DNA of 64,000 bases. Origin: Ganoderma boninense (taxonomy: Eukaryota; Basidiomycota; Agaricomycetes; Polyporales; Polyporaceae). The position numbers and the translations under genes are program-made. The DNA is taken from the NCBI GenBank assembly GCA_002900995.3, contig CM035315.1:419967-483966 (forward strand). Reading direction: 5' to 3'. The notes under the pieces were generated by a model that saw nothing but the letters and a program-made list of their open reading frames with translations, made no database searches and had not been told where the DNA came from. This document shows, piece after piece, positions 34,760 to 46,706 of the stretch (the first letter of the stretch is position 1; each line of letters begins with the position of its first letter).

Positions 34760-36152
34760 ATGCGAGACACATCCGGGAAGGGTATCCTTCTCAGAGGGGA
34801 AAAGCGGCTCTGGGAGGACAGTGTTGGTGCGGACGACGACTTACAGAGTGTCCTCAGTGATCTCACGGACCTTGATGAGCTAGAGAGGTGTGTGGATGTC
34901 CGCCTCGTCGTTCCCTGGTTTCTCAACATTAGTAGGGATATGGGAATCTCAGCTGCACCACGGCCCAAGCGGCTGCGCAGGCAGTGGGATGATCTGCGTC
35001 GTCCACAACAGGTATCTCGCGTCATCGTTGGTCTCAATCGTATTGCAGAGAAGGCGGTGCACATGGCACAGAAGGGGGAAAGTACAAGTCAGCTTTCTCG
35101 CCCATCACACTATGCATGCTGGACTGACTGTGTCCATTCATCAGCGGTCTTTACGTTTTTCCATTTGGAAGAACAGGTCAGGAATCCCAAGGATGCAAAG
35201 GCCCAGGGGTCCGTCACTTTTGATGGAGCTTCTCCTCGCCGTGCGGTCAGTGCCGATGGCTTCGACTTAGTATACCACCTGCCTGGGGCCTTCCGCGGCC
35301 GTACCCTAGTGAGAATCCTTGTTTCTACCTCCGCTGCCTGGGTTGACGTTGTGCAATGATCATCCATAGGAGGAATTTACCGCTGGTGCCTACAAGTGGG
35401 CGTCAGTGGCTCCGATCACAGCTGCGTCCAAACATGATTTTCCTGAGGCTTACCGGCCTGGAGAATACGTGGGCCAGACGCAGATATGCCAGTTCTGGCA
35501 TGCTACAGGGCACAAGGTATGTGTATCCCAGTGTCAGTTGCAACTTAACAAATACTTACAATTCTACGTGCAGAACAAGGACGCCCAGGTCGGATATCAG
35601 ATGAGGCAAACAGGGCCGTCTTTCCGGGGAGCATTCAGCGCCATGAAGGACTTCGCTTCAGTGGCAGCATTCTGCAGCACAGCTCTGAAAGCCATTGACC
35701 CTTTCCAGCATCAGCTCCTGTGGGATGTCCGCGAGCGTCGCTCAACGAACCCGGATTGGCCTGAACAGCCGATTTTCAGGCTGTACAATCCCACTCTCCT
35801 GTGGGAGTGCTGCGAAGTGGTTTACAATCGTTGGTCTCCTCCCCATTATGATCGTGGAGATCCTCATATGTCTTGGGCCGCCATCGTTTACTTCGGTACA
35901 TTTGACGAGGCCTGGTTTGAGTTTGAACAGATAGGACTTCGAGTGCGCCAGGGGCCCGGAGACGTTGTTTTTTTTCGTGCGCGCGATTTGAAGCACGCGG
36001 TGGCAAATTGGGGAGACGGTGAACGTTGCTTTCTAATCTACTTTACGCATGAGTCTGCATGGAAGAACGTTGGGATGGGTGGCCAGTGTGCTTCGCTTCC
36101 AGTGCAAATCCCTGACGGGTGCAATTTCGTCACATTTGACTTGAATATTTAG
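34760..36152 (+). CDS. TET/JBP-like 2-oxoglutarate/Fe(II) dioxygenase
   Basis: Two exons, 34760-35308 and 35370-36152, give 443 aa; one or two further short in-frame introns (about 34889-34935 and 35081-35143) may reduce this. The C-terminal domain carries the double-stranded beta-helix signature: H342-x-D344 in SPPHYDRGDP and H392 in DLKHAV as the Fe(II) ligands, and R402 in GERCFLIYF as the 2-oxoglutarate-binding Arg. The spacing and 'W..IVYFGTF' segment fit fungal TET/JBP enzymes, which oxidise 5-methylcytosine or thymine in DNA. The N-terminal half is basic and poorly conserved (RPKRLRRQWDD). It lies convergent to the KDZ transposase, 309 bp from its end, an association known from basidiomycete KDZ elements. 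The substrate is inferred from family. Confidence 0.8.
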
Positions 36153-36460
36153 TCGCAACCCACTGCAGAACGTACTGTTTGACATGTCTTGCCTTGACTT
36201 CAGTCAATCTCTCATACCCATACGTTAGCCCAATAATACATGTTACTTTTCTACAGAGCTGCCATAATTACATGTTAATTGCGTCAAGTGCCTCTTCCCA
36301 TGTTCGCGAGGCGGCCTGCCTTGCGCTCGTACGTGATTGCATTCCCTGGGCTGCCAAGTATACTTGTGCTTCCTCTCGGGCTTCCAGCACCAGCGCCCGT
36401 ATGGACTACAACCAACCCACAATGCAACGATGACAGCGTGGAAGGCATGGCGACAGCAAC
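36153..36460. terminator. Shared 3' region between convergent dioxygenase and KDZ genes
   Basis: This is the roughly 308-bp spacer between two convergent stops. AT-rich words (AATAATACATG, AATTACATG) at 36232-36280 could serve as polyadenylation signals, but none is certain. Confidence 0.35.
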
Positions 36461-39400
36461 TCATAGAGTCAGTGGACAGTAGGCCTCAGGAGTCAGGACT
36501 ATGCATACACTCACCACGTCGTACTCTATGCACTCATCTGATAGAACCTTGGCCTTTTGTGTGCAATTGTACACATCGTGGCGGCCGTCGTCGTCCACCA
36601 TCCGCTCGCGGTGCTTGTGCCAAGCCGTGTCGAGGTGCAACAAGCACTTCTCGCTCATTGTTCTGAACATTTCGCTCTGTTCATAAGCGTACGATGTTGC
36701 CCCGGGGGAGGAATACGGTAGTACGGCCTTTGCCCTTCTCGCCCATTCCTCACTGGCGAAATGAAACCCTCTGCGAAGGGCCTTAGATTCCGCGATGACG
36801 AGATTGACTTCTTCGTTCGTTCGGGCGAGATTCGCTCGTGAACGGAACCATTGCACCCGCTGGACTGATTACACCCTCATTTCAGTACGACAAAAGCGAC
36901 ATGATAGGTTGGAAGTAACCTTCATTTGCCCATTGGTTCTGGGCTTCTGATGTACCATCGTGCGGAGGTGCTACATGGAAGATCCACGAACCGACGACAT
37001 TGTGATCACCGAGTGTGCGATGGTCCTGCAGATGGAAGCCTCCAGGGTTTGAAGACTTCTTAGGCTGGGATGGTGTAGAGATCCCGAGGTCAGTGGCGAC
37101 GTTGATCGCTTTGAGAGACTTCGGAATGGCGACCGTGACTGCGAAGCTGTTGAGGCGGGTTGACAAGGCATTCATACGTACAAAATTGTCATTGTACTGA
37201 GCAGCCAGGCGAAGGATTTCGACATGGACGGTGGTGATTGCACTGTTGGCGGCTATGTTGTCTTTTTGACCGCGCGCGTGCTTCCTCTTCGACTGCACCG
37301 TGGCTGACTTGCGACTAATAGCTTCCTTCAGGGTAGCGATCAAATCATAGGCCAGGCCGACCCTGATGCGTAGCTCAGCCTGAGCGAGGCCCGTGCACTG
37401 TGTACGTCCGAAATCGTCAGCACCAAGGTCAGAGGGTAAACCGAGGATTTCGCGCTCAGGCCCTTGCTTAGGAAGTCGAGCGACGTCTTCATCCTCCGCG
37501 TCACTTTCATCCGTGCTGCCGTCAACCTCCTGTTCACTACTGGACTCTTCGTCAGTTGCGGTATCCTCGTATTCACCTGCGGACGTATGGGTGTCTTCTA
37601 GGAGCGACATGTGTCTGCTTTGTTGGATACGAAACTTCGCGAGACGTTCGCGCAAGTTGCCTCGTGCCGACCGCAGAGTACGTGTTGTATCAGAAGATAC
37701 TCCTTGTCCACGATGCATTCGGTAGAACGCATCTACTCTTGTCTTCAGTGCAACTCTGTAGCAGAAAGCGGGTTGTAATTGTTGGGTGTTCACATTAGTA
37801 CACGTTAGTCAATGCACTCACTGTTCGCGGGATAGCTGGATACCGAGGTGTACGAACGCAATGTTCGTTCGCGTCAGAGTACAGTCTGATGACTCTCCCT
37901 TTCGCTTCTTTGTTCCGGCCGTATGTACAGCCTTCTCCGTGTTGACGTTAGCAGAGGCTTGCGCAATGAGTTTGTCGTACTCATTGCTCTCGCTGGGGAC
38001 TCAACATCATATGGTCGGTCAGCGTGGTATCAGGTCGTGACACAGTTACGCGATACTACCTTGGCTTTTGTCCAGGACATAGACACTTTGGCGCTGCGTA
38101 GCAAGACGGGCAGCCTGGCGATCGTGGTAGTTTGCTGGTGTGAATGGCTCATCGTCTAGGTCCATCTGAGCCCACTTGTAAACAAGCTCCGGGCCAGCCG
38201 CGTACGTAATCCCTGCAAAGTCCAGTGCTTGGTCCAGTTGCAAAACTAACTTCTCACCCAACTTGCGCGCAAGGTATTCGGCTACAGCATTCCAGTCGTC
38301 ATAAACTGGTGAATGATAATGAATAGCTATCGTGGCAGTCGCCACGCACCTAGGTTGACTTGCTTGTCCCAGTTGTAGCCACCGAAATGGTCTGACAAAC
38401 AGTCCTGTCTCGCCCCGCCGTTCATCTCCCGCGTACTGCGGCCAGTGTCGTGAAGAATCGCCCAAGCAATCTCCACAGTCTCGCCGTTCGAGTGGCCGTT
38501 CCCTTGCTTGTAGCACATCGCGAAATCGACTTGGCAATCTTCTTTATGACTGAGCATATGCATCTGAGGTAGAAGGATCTTCATAGACTCGACGATCTTA
38601 CGCATCTCTGGAGGTAACGCCCACTCTTCCCATCTGCTTAAAATGTTAGCGACGTATGTGCATCCAACGTCGTAACTCAGCAACCACTCGAGAAGTTTTA
38701 GGGCACATTCAGTTGCCCCGCACATAGCTAGATCCACGAGGTGAAATCTGCGAAAATGTCAGTGATTGGACGACGATACACCAACTGAGATGTCGTACTG
38801 TTCGTTGCCGACTAGGTCAACAACTGATCGAGGGAAAAAACAGCCATGACGCAGGCATGTGATGGCAACGACTCCACTGATGTCCATGTTACGAAATTTG
38901 CCAGCCCGCTGCGACCGTGTCACCTTGAAGCCGCTGCATGTGCGCACCTGGAGAGATCAAGTCAGCCTCACGTTCGTGTTTTAAACAGGTCAGTGCAAGG
39001 CCTACGACTGTGCGGTCCTTGGACGTCTTCTTCGCGAATGACGCCATCTTCTCAGCGTCCGCAAAAAAGGCCTGTCCAGCAGAGAGACTGTAGTCTGACT
39101 TGTCGTCGCGCTTCGACTTTTTGTGCAAGCTGTGATTTCCGTCCGCGCCCATGAAAATGCGGTATATGTAGCTAATATGTGTGCGTCGTTAGGAAATTGC
39201 AGAATTGGGTGGATGTATCGTATTCCTCACCGAAGCCGTGGTTCGGTGGCCTCCCAGTTTGCAGGGAGATTGACACCAGGCCATGGACAGGCAAAACATG
39301 GCACACTGATCAGGTTGTCAGGCCGGTTTGGGTATTTGACCCCATGGCATTGCCCAGATCGCTTGACCATCTGTAAATGTTTCCAAACGCGAAAGACGAC

Positions 39401-40561
39401 ATTGAATTCATGGTACCGTTTCTAGCCAATATTACGGTCAGATAACACGCCTGTGTTTCATGGAATAGCTCAACGAACCTTGCTTTTGCCTTTAGACTTC
39501 CTGTCCAGCTTTCGCATGTAGTCGTGAGGAGACTTCTTTGATGTGAGGACGTCTAAATGGGCGTCGCGTAGTACCTCATGGGTGAAGAGCGTGTTAGGGA
39601 GATCTACAGTGCCAGGGAAGAGGCCAGCGTTGAGGGCTTGGTCGAGCTGCGTAGGACAGCCAACACACGCGCAAGGTTGGATGGCGCATTGATGAATGCC
39701 GTTCGTGTGGACGACGATGAACTGGAGGGGCTCGAGCTTGCCTTTGACTCTCTCCGGGCAACGCTCACCCTGATGCCCGAGCCAACGGACAAACCCAAGA
39801 TCGACGAGGTCTGTAGCGTCGAAGTACTTCCCGTTCCACCGTTGAATCCAGTGAAAGGGATGGTGAGCATGGCGCACCACAATGCAGGATGAACAAAGAG
39901 CGGGTGAGTCCATGCACTCGTGGCAGGTGGCCGTGGCTGGCTCAGAGTGACATGCCTGGCATTCACCGGGAATGAGCGGATGGGCCGCGATACGCAGCAA
40001 GCCGGCGAGGAGTGTGGGGAACAAGGCTTCCCACTCCTTGAGACGGTCTCCAGCTCGCTTCTTCACAGTGCATCAACACTTTGGTAGACATTGGACAAAT
40101 TTCCTACTTACCTTGGGTTTACGAGCCTTCGGCATGCTATCGTTGGGCATATTTGCGTTCGGATCCTGCGCGGCCTGAGCAGGGTCGCCGGCCGCAGGAT
40201 CAGTGTCCTGGGTGCGGAATGTCGAATATGAGGAAGTGTGACGTTCCTCGGAATGTGAAGGAGAGGCGTAGGAGTTGTCGGCGGGAAGGTATGTCGAGGT
40301 CGAGTCACCGCCGCCTGTGTCGTCCGGATATTCGACCAATGGTTCAAGACAAGGGCGTTTAGGAGTCGGAGGAGTGTTGGAGTCCGGGGAGACATCCAGT
40401 AGTTGGACTTCAGCAGAAACGCGACGGTCAGTGAGAACCAGGCGTCCGCCAGAGTACGCGTAATGGTCATGACATGCGGCAAAGTTGAGCCTCTCGCCCG
40501 ACGGCCTTGAGATCTTGCCAGAGAATTTGCGTGCGTTCTTAGCTTGTTTAAGGCCACTCAT
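36461..40561 (-). CDS. KDZ transposase with CxC2 cysteine cluster
   Basis: The start is MSGLKQAKNARK at 40561. Exon 1 (40112-40561) and exon 2 (39479-40060) join in phase; further exons follow to about 36461. Exon 2 carries the CxC2-type cluster (CQACHSE, CHECMDS, LCSSC, then HPFHWIQRW). Later blocks have CPWPGVNLP, then YIYRIFMGADGNHSL, DISGVVAITCLRHGCFFP, YDVGCTYVANILSRWEEW, LPQMHMLSHKEDCQVDF, GETVEIAWAILHDTGRST, REMNGGARQDCLSDHFGGYN and NWDKQVNLG. These are the core motifs of Kyakuja-Dileera-Zisupton transposases, with the conserved acidic residues present. A Ser/Glu-rich linker and a C-terminal VQWFRSRANLARTNEEVNLV helix follow. Reading frames are open in every block, so the gene may be active. 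It should cut and join the element's ends. Confidence 0.88.
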
Positions 40562-40845
40562 TGAATGTTGAGGCACGGGAACGACAGTATGAGGTGAAAA
40601 AAGAGGAGGGGGGGACTTAGGTGTCGAGGGGGGTGGCAGGATCGGGGTGCAACACAGACGGCGGCACTGAGACTGGCTGTGCAGCAGTCGGGACTGCAGA
40701 CTCGCAGCATTGAGAAGCGCGCCTGGGGTACCGGGAAGGCCCGAATGTGGCATTAGTTCCACAGCATGCTAGCTTGATCCATAACAAGTGCACCATACTG
40801 ACTTCTTTCATTCGACGGACACTCTATCAGTATAATGTACATAGG

Positions 40846-42966
40846 CTAACTGGGGTACAAACGAGGGACGAGCGGAGCGCGGCCTGAACAGTGGAAAAAC
40901 ATATCAACATAGAAGCCAGCCAGTTCACGCTCCAGAGCAAGAATTGCGTCTTGCGTTTCATTAGACGCTAGAGGAGATGCCTTTAAGAGGCATGAAGGGC
41001 ATCCGGGCCAACGAATCAAAACGTCTCGCAAAGCGTTCAAGGCCTGGATGCGGCGATGAGGGAGTTGTGCGAATAGGCCAGGAGAGTCGTTGGACGGAAG
41101 AGCATCGACCGCCCGCAACCAGCCTGCAGGAAAGACTTTGCCAAGAAATGACTCCCTTCGGGCCTCCTCGGGACGAGACGCGATCTCCGGAGGCCTCAGA
41201 AACCGGTCCAAAGCAAGAAGCTCATATCGGAAACCCAAATCGAACATCTCCCATATCACGGCAGGCGCAAGCTCGTCGGGGACGGTGTGAAACGTGCGGC
41301 CATGCCAGGTGACAGCGGCATTCGTGGTGATATCAAAATCCTCCTCTCGGAAGACGTCTCCGAATATGTTTTTGATCTCGATCAGACGCTTCCCGTTGCG
41401 AGTGGTGGACGTAGGGTCATCGGGGATTCCATTCAGAAACGATCGCCACACCTGGGGGGCCAACTGAGAGGCACGAGTCTTCGGAACGTGGAGGATATAG
41501 AGCCAGATGGGACGTGCGCGGACCCAGTTGGTCAAATATCGTACTTGTCGTACATCGTCCTTCGGGCCTAAGACCATAGCAGGCTCAGGGATCCAATAAC
41601 CCCACAGCTGATCCGAGGGCCGTGCTGCCATGGAACGATCGACTGCCAACAGGGCCGCAGACCAACTCGGAATGGGAGGCGGCATCCAACGATGGGGTAG
41701 ATCCTGAAATTTGTCACGTCCACGGATCTGCGAAGGATGTGGGGTCGTGGTGGCATTCCTGTCATCTACGTTTAGAATATAAGAAGTGAATATAACACAG
41801 TACAGTCAACAGAACGGGGAGGCTGGCGAACTTACAAGGCTTAGGATGGGGACGTACGGAGGCTGGTACACGACCTCCCAGGGTTGCCTGACTGCGGGAG
41901 GTAGACGCCGCAATGGCGGCCCGGTTGCTAGCCTTAGCCTCTCTGATTGACATGACCGAATGGTAGTCCTCCAGATCATAGACCGCCGCGGAGGGTACTC
42001 TGGAGATATCGAGATAGCCGTGCCCACCCTGCATCATGGATGCAAGATGAGACTCCCCCACAAGACCGTGGAAGATAGGTGTATCCACGCCGGGAAAGCA
42101 CTCCGTACGCAGCATCGAGGGCGTGGCAGGAGTAGTTTTCCGCCGAATGCGAATGTCGGAATGGAGAAGGACCCGCTGACGCACGAACCAGACAGGAATT
42201 TGAGCATCGAAGAGCGTCTGGACGTGTTGGGGGGTAGATGTCCACGCGCCCAGAAGAGACATGTCTGCGCAAGTGAATCCATCAATGGCGATGAGGCCAT
42301 GGATCCTGCGCTGGTACTCCAGGTAACCAGCAGTCATCAGCCAGTGCCGCTGCAACTCCGCCACCTGGAGAATCTGGTCCGATAAGGTCGCTGGCATGAG
42401 CGACAGCCGCTGTAGGGCGTGTTGCATCGCTAGCTGATGCCACAGGATATCGCGTGCGTCACCGGGATGAACCGTCCGAGCGTAATCGGCGACATGAGCC
42501 GAAATCTGGCCCACCAAGGCACGCAAGGGCGCCAGGAATTCTTCAGAAAGAAGGCCAAAACCAGAGACGGGTGCGCCGACGAGGGGGACGAATTGTTCGA
42601 TCCTAGGCGCACTCCAAATGGGAGCCCATTGGTGGCTCGCGTCCACGCGTTTTGGGATTGTCGCCAGGTAGCCGTAGCGCGGAACGTAGATCTGGGGCCA
42701 CTGGACAGGATCCACGGCGCCGTACCTCCCATCAGATCGAAGGATAACATCCACGATTCCTTGAACAACTTCGGGAACGAACTCGGCATTGGGAGTCGTA
42801 GTCAAAAAGCCGATTGTCGAGTCCATGGCCGCCACAAGTCCGTCCGTGAAACGGGGGGCTCCTAGCCCGATAACAAGTGCGTTGAGTAAGCCGACCCGAG
42901 ATCAACATAAGATGAGGCAGACATACCATCGAGTGGAAGTGCATCATCAATATTGAAAGCCGGCAT
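40846..42966 (-). CDS. Cargo protein of unknown function, 661 aa, complete
   Basis: Three exons, 42927-42966, 41836-42861 and 40846-41765, join in phase (1986 nt with stop) from MPAFNIDDALPLDG. The protein is globular and rich in Trp, Pro and aliphatic residues, for example LWHQLAMQHALQRL, AELQRHWLMTAGYLEYQRRI, AIDGFTCADMSLLGAWT and QIPVWFVRQRVLL in the first half. GYWIPEPAMVLGPKD, RYLTNWVRARPIWLYIL and VWRSFLNGIPDD follow in the second. This combination occurs in a large Agaricomycete family of uncharacterised proteins, recognised here only by general pattern. No catalytic motif, signal peptide or clear membrane segment is seen. It lies 285 bp upstream of the KDZ start on the same strand. 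Confidence 0.75.
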
Positions 42967-44152
42967 TTGTGCGTCTGAAACTAGACAGAGGTCCACTGTC
43001 AAATTCAAAACTGCAGGCGGGGGACAGAACGACGGTAGCCTAGATGACCTGCCACCGCAAAACTCGAGCCACCGCAAAACTCGAAGTTGTGCGGGTACGA
43101 AGCCGGTTCAGGGACTCGCAGTCGTCTGATCCAACCTCTAAAGCGAATCGTACACCCAGACATATGACGCACCTTCCGATACGCCCAAAGGGATCCAATG
43201 AGGATGTCGCTTGAGACAGGGCGATCGACATGCAGACTCATCAGCGACACCCCAGACGCCAATGGTTTTCCCGCGCCTAGATCCTTTGGGCGCTTACAGC
43301 CATCTCCGTCTTGCGCACGTCCAAGTGCTAAACCGTCGGGCTTTCATCTCGCGACCCCTCCGGTAAGGATCCTGACAAGTTCATGGAAACATGGTACTGA
43401 TATGAAAGACAAGGTTTGTTATGAACAGACATGTCGTAAGTCACACTGGATGAGGTTCTTCAACGACGTCATCACCGTCGCCACTCAGACCGTCCCCCGA
43501 GACTCGGCGAATTGAAGGTCAGTAAGTCCATGGCTCTAAAAACCACGGCAACGCACTGAATTTTTGACCGCCAGCATAGCGTGCCTGAAAACAAGCATTG
43601 TGATCGAACTTCGAGTTCGCACAATGGGGATGTCACCGCCTTCCACGACTTCGAGTCCGGTGAGGTGCAGAACTCCCACTCGACCTCATCACATATGCAC
43701 GCCTCGCATGACGATCATATTACCGAATTTCCCTGACTGCCTGGCTGTCTGAACAAAACCTGTGAGGAGATACTTCGATCTTGCCCAGGATCTGCAATTA
43801 ACATCGCGCGTCAGCCAGATCAAGAATCGGCGCTCGTCGTGCGCCAAGGGTTGCAATTTGCAGGAATGCCTGTAGGTTGTCCCTCACCAAAATTAGGCCC
43901 TCTACAGGCGAGGATCGGGTGGTAGCGTCGCAACATCTGCACTCCGCGAAACGCTGCGTGTTCACGTCTGGGTGAAGGTGCATCCTGACGTCCAGACAAC
44001 CGACTGGGTTTAAAGTCGGCGAGCCCAAGGCCGTGTCGCGTTGGCCCCATCTCCCCAGGCTTCTGGCATCCCGCTCCCGCTTCTCCGTCTTTCGTTTCCA
44101 GCCCCTACTCCTTCGTCTTCCCTGCCCCATTCCACACTGCCAACTTTTCACC
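42967..44152. other. Intergenic region inside the giant element
   Basis: Short frames only; the longest (43005-43262, -) is 85 codons and has no recognisable motif. A 17-bp tandem repeat (CCACCGCAAAACTCGAG) sits at about 43050-43083. This region separates the leftward (KDZ, 661-aa) and rightward (SIM, WFNN/RGG) transcription units. Confidence 0.35.
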
Positions 44153-46067
44153 ATGCCTCACCTGCCCAAAGTAGATGACCGTCTCATTCACATCTTTCTC
44201 TCTGTTGTTCTTTTGCGAGACTTGTTGCCGCACGTCCGCCGTTGCCCATTTGGAGCCAAGCATCAACCCAAGGTGGACGCTGGCCAGGATTTGAACAACC
44301 CGCAGCGTCTGTTCATCATCAAGGAGCAGGCACGTTGACGTTGCTCTCGTCCTCTCATGTCGCACAGGTACTTACAATGACAATCTTTTGCGCGTAGTGC
44401 TGCGGCATCGACAGCATCCGGTGTAACAGCCACGGATTGCCGTACAACAAGCAGCTGACGGAGAAGCAACGACTTGCGGCCATCGCGCAAGTTGTGCAAC
44501 TAGAGCCATTCCCGTACAACTGTGAAGCCCTGCTCGACTGGTGTGTCAACTATGTGGCGACGCGTCAACATCTTCTCGACGCCGAGAACTCGGGAGTTCC
44601 AGCCCCGGCCGTCCAGCGAGCTGGCTCGGCCCCCGCCCCTGCCATGCGTCCTCCTCTTGAAGCACGCCCCCCCCCCACGCCACATGCCTTGCGCCATCGT
44701 CGATGGGTGTCCGGCCTTATACCCCCCACCTCTCCCCGCGAAGGGGGGTCGGCACCTCGAGGTCCGGCTCGTGTTATTCCATGTGCTCGTCCATCTTCTT
44801 CTGTGTCGTTGAGCGTGCCTGTTACAACGCTGGCCAGGGTATACTGCTACGTCAGAGTACGTGTTCTATTGGGCTTGTGACGTGAACTGTGCTTACGTAT
44901 GTGTGACAGAACGGATGCCACCCAGAGGTCGTCGAGGTAGACGCCAATCAACAAGAGGCCATGACCTACGTTAACCTCCGCCATCCTGATATTCTGAGGG
45001 TGTTCGGTCTCAAGCCTCGAGCTCGGAACCTTACCGAGAGGATCCAGGTGTATGACGTTTACGGAGACAAATGGTACCACCCCGCCACTGTCTCGCTGTG
45101 GCTCCGACTTCACTCCAACGAGGTCCTCATCTTGAAAGCATCGACGATCACGCGCACACCAGGGCTGGAGGACTACACGATCAAGACCTTCAAGAAACCG
45201 GCCCGTCCCGGGGTGGACGCATTACGTGGCTTCCTAGCCCTCAGTCGTACTCCTGCAGACTGTCGCCTTCCTTTCAGCCCTGTGCCACCCTTGACCGTGA
45301 TGCTGGCAGATGTTCCAGAGAACGTTGATACAGGCAACCTGTCCACACGCACTTCTACCACGACGACCACCAAAGCATCTACATCCCGCCCCGCCACACG
45401 ACATTCAGCCGTTGCAAGCAGCTCTCGCGCGCCAGTGCCCGACCGAGCCCTGGGAGCCAAACGTCACAAGCGCAACGACGGTTCGGCTGGAGTCCTCCAA
45501 GACGACATCATCGAGCTATCCTCTGATGAGGAAGTCCCCTCTCTCTCGAAGGGTGCTCCCCCGCCCATCGGCGGGGAGGTGGCCCCATCTCTCCCTGGCT
45601 CCCACCGCCCCCGCAAGCGCCATGTACACCACAACGTGGTCAACACCGTGGTCCTCAAACCGTCACTGCCACGCAAAACCTCGACGAACAAGCCAGTCAT
45701 CATCATCTCTGACGACGATGAGCCGGCGGCTGGGTCGAGCGCATGCGGAGCCAGGTCCAGCATGCGCGCAACCGCTTCGAGCGCGCCCCGGGCCCAGGCC
45801 AGCACGTCGACGCGCAACTCCAACTCGACAGCCCCCATGCAGCTCAATCCTGCCGACGTTATTGTTATTGACGACGACGACGACGACGACGGTCCACTGA
45901 CATCCACCGTGCTGGATAGAGCTTCGGGAGCGCGAGCCAGCCAGGTGCTGTCGTGCTCGTCGTTCACCGTTATCAGACACCGTCGCGATAAGGGCAAGGG
46001 CAAAATACAGGCTGCTGAGGAGAACGCTGACGACAGTGGCGCAGACTCTGACAAAACACTTTGCTAG
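44153..46067 (+). CDS. Cargo protein with three SUMO-interacting-motif-like segments
   Basis: The last exon, 44910-46067, is firm (386 codons, stop TAG); the exon before it ends at 44856 (AGA|GTACGT) and contains KQLTEKQRLAAIAQVVQLEP and FPYNCEALLDWCVNYVATRQ. A first exon may start at 44153 (MPHLPKVDD), but its splice to the next is unresolved. After a conserved block (YVNLRHPDILRVFGLKPRAR, YDVYGDKWYHPATVSLWLRL) comes a Ser/Thr-rich disordered tail with DDIIELSSDEE (about 45500-45532), PVIIISDDDE (45694-45724) and DVIVIDDDDDDD (45856-45891). Each is a hydrophobic core followed by acidic or Ser residues, the form of SUMO-interacting motifs. No RING finger is seen. A role in recruiting SUMOylated chromatin proteins is inference. 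Confidence 0.65.
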
Positions 46068-46706
46068 ACGTACAGCATCGCCGTTCGCAATTACTTACAG
46101 TGGCGATGGACCCGCTCTCCATACTACTCTACATCATCTCCTCTCTCTTAAATCAACCTTTCCGAGACAGCTATAGTCGACAGTCGTTCACATTTTGTTC
46201 GATTCACCCTCCTTCGCTGCCCTTGCGGGCAAAATTGACGTTTACGTAGTACATATGAACGTCGTATATGCAACCTTAAGCCTCCCAATCCGTAATCACT
46301 CCCATACTTAATTGCCAGCACTCCCCACTCAGTCCTTGACCTTTGTTCATGTCCCAAGTCGTACGCTATGTCCTGCCTGTAATACGTTGAAGCCTGATCC
46401 CAGTGCAGAGCGCTGACATCTGCAATCATAGATCTAATTGCTCGTAATCTGCAGGATGAATCCATTGCCTGCGAGTGTGCAGAAATTCCAAGGCTCAGCA
46501 GACGAACATCTTTGGAGAATTGGACCGAACAGCCGGGTTGGTCCGAGTGCTGCCAGTCTAACAGCCGAGGGTGAACGACGCTCCGCCGCCCTTTGCTCGT
46601 CACCACGACGAGCGTCTTCTCCCCCTTGCCACGAGTCTGCGTGCCATAGCCACCCCTGCTATCCCTCACCATCTTCGTCTTCTGCGCACTCTAAGCTGCT
46701 CCTGTC
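46068..46706. promoter_or_regulatory. Spacer between the two rightward cargo genes
   Basis: No gene is recognised. Pyrimidine-rich leader sequence (46590-46700) precedes the start at 46707, as is usual for strongly expressed fungal genes. Confidence 0.35.
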
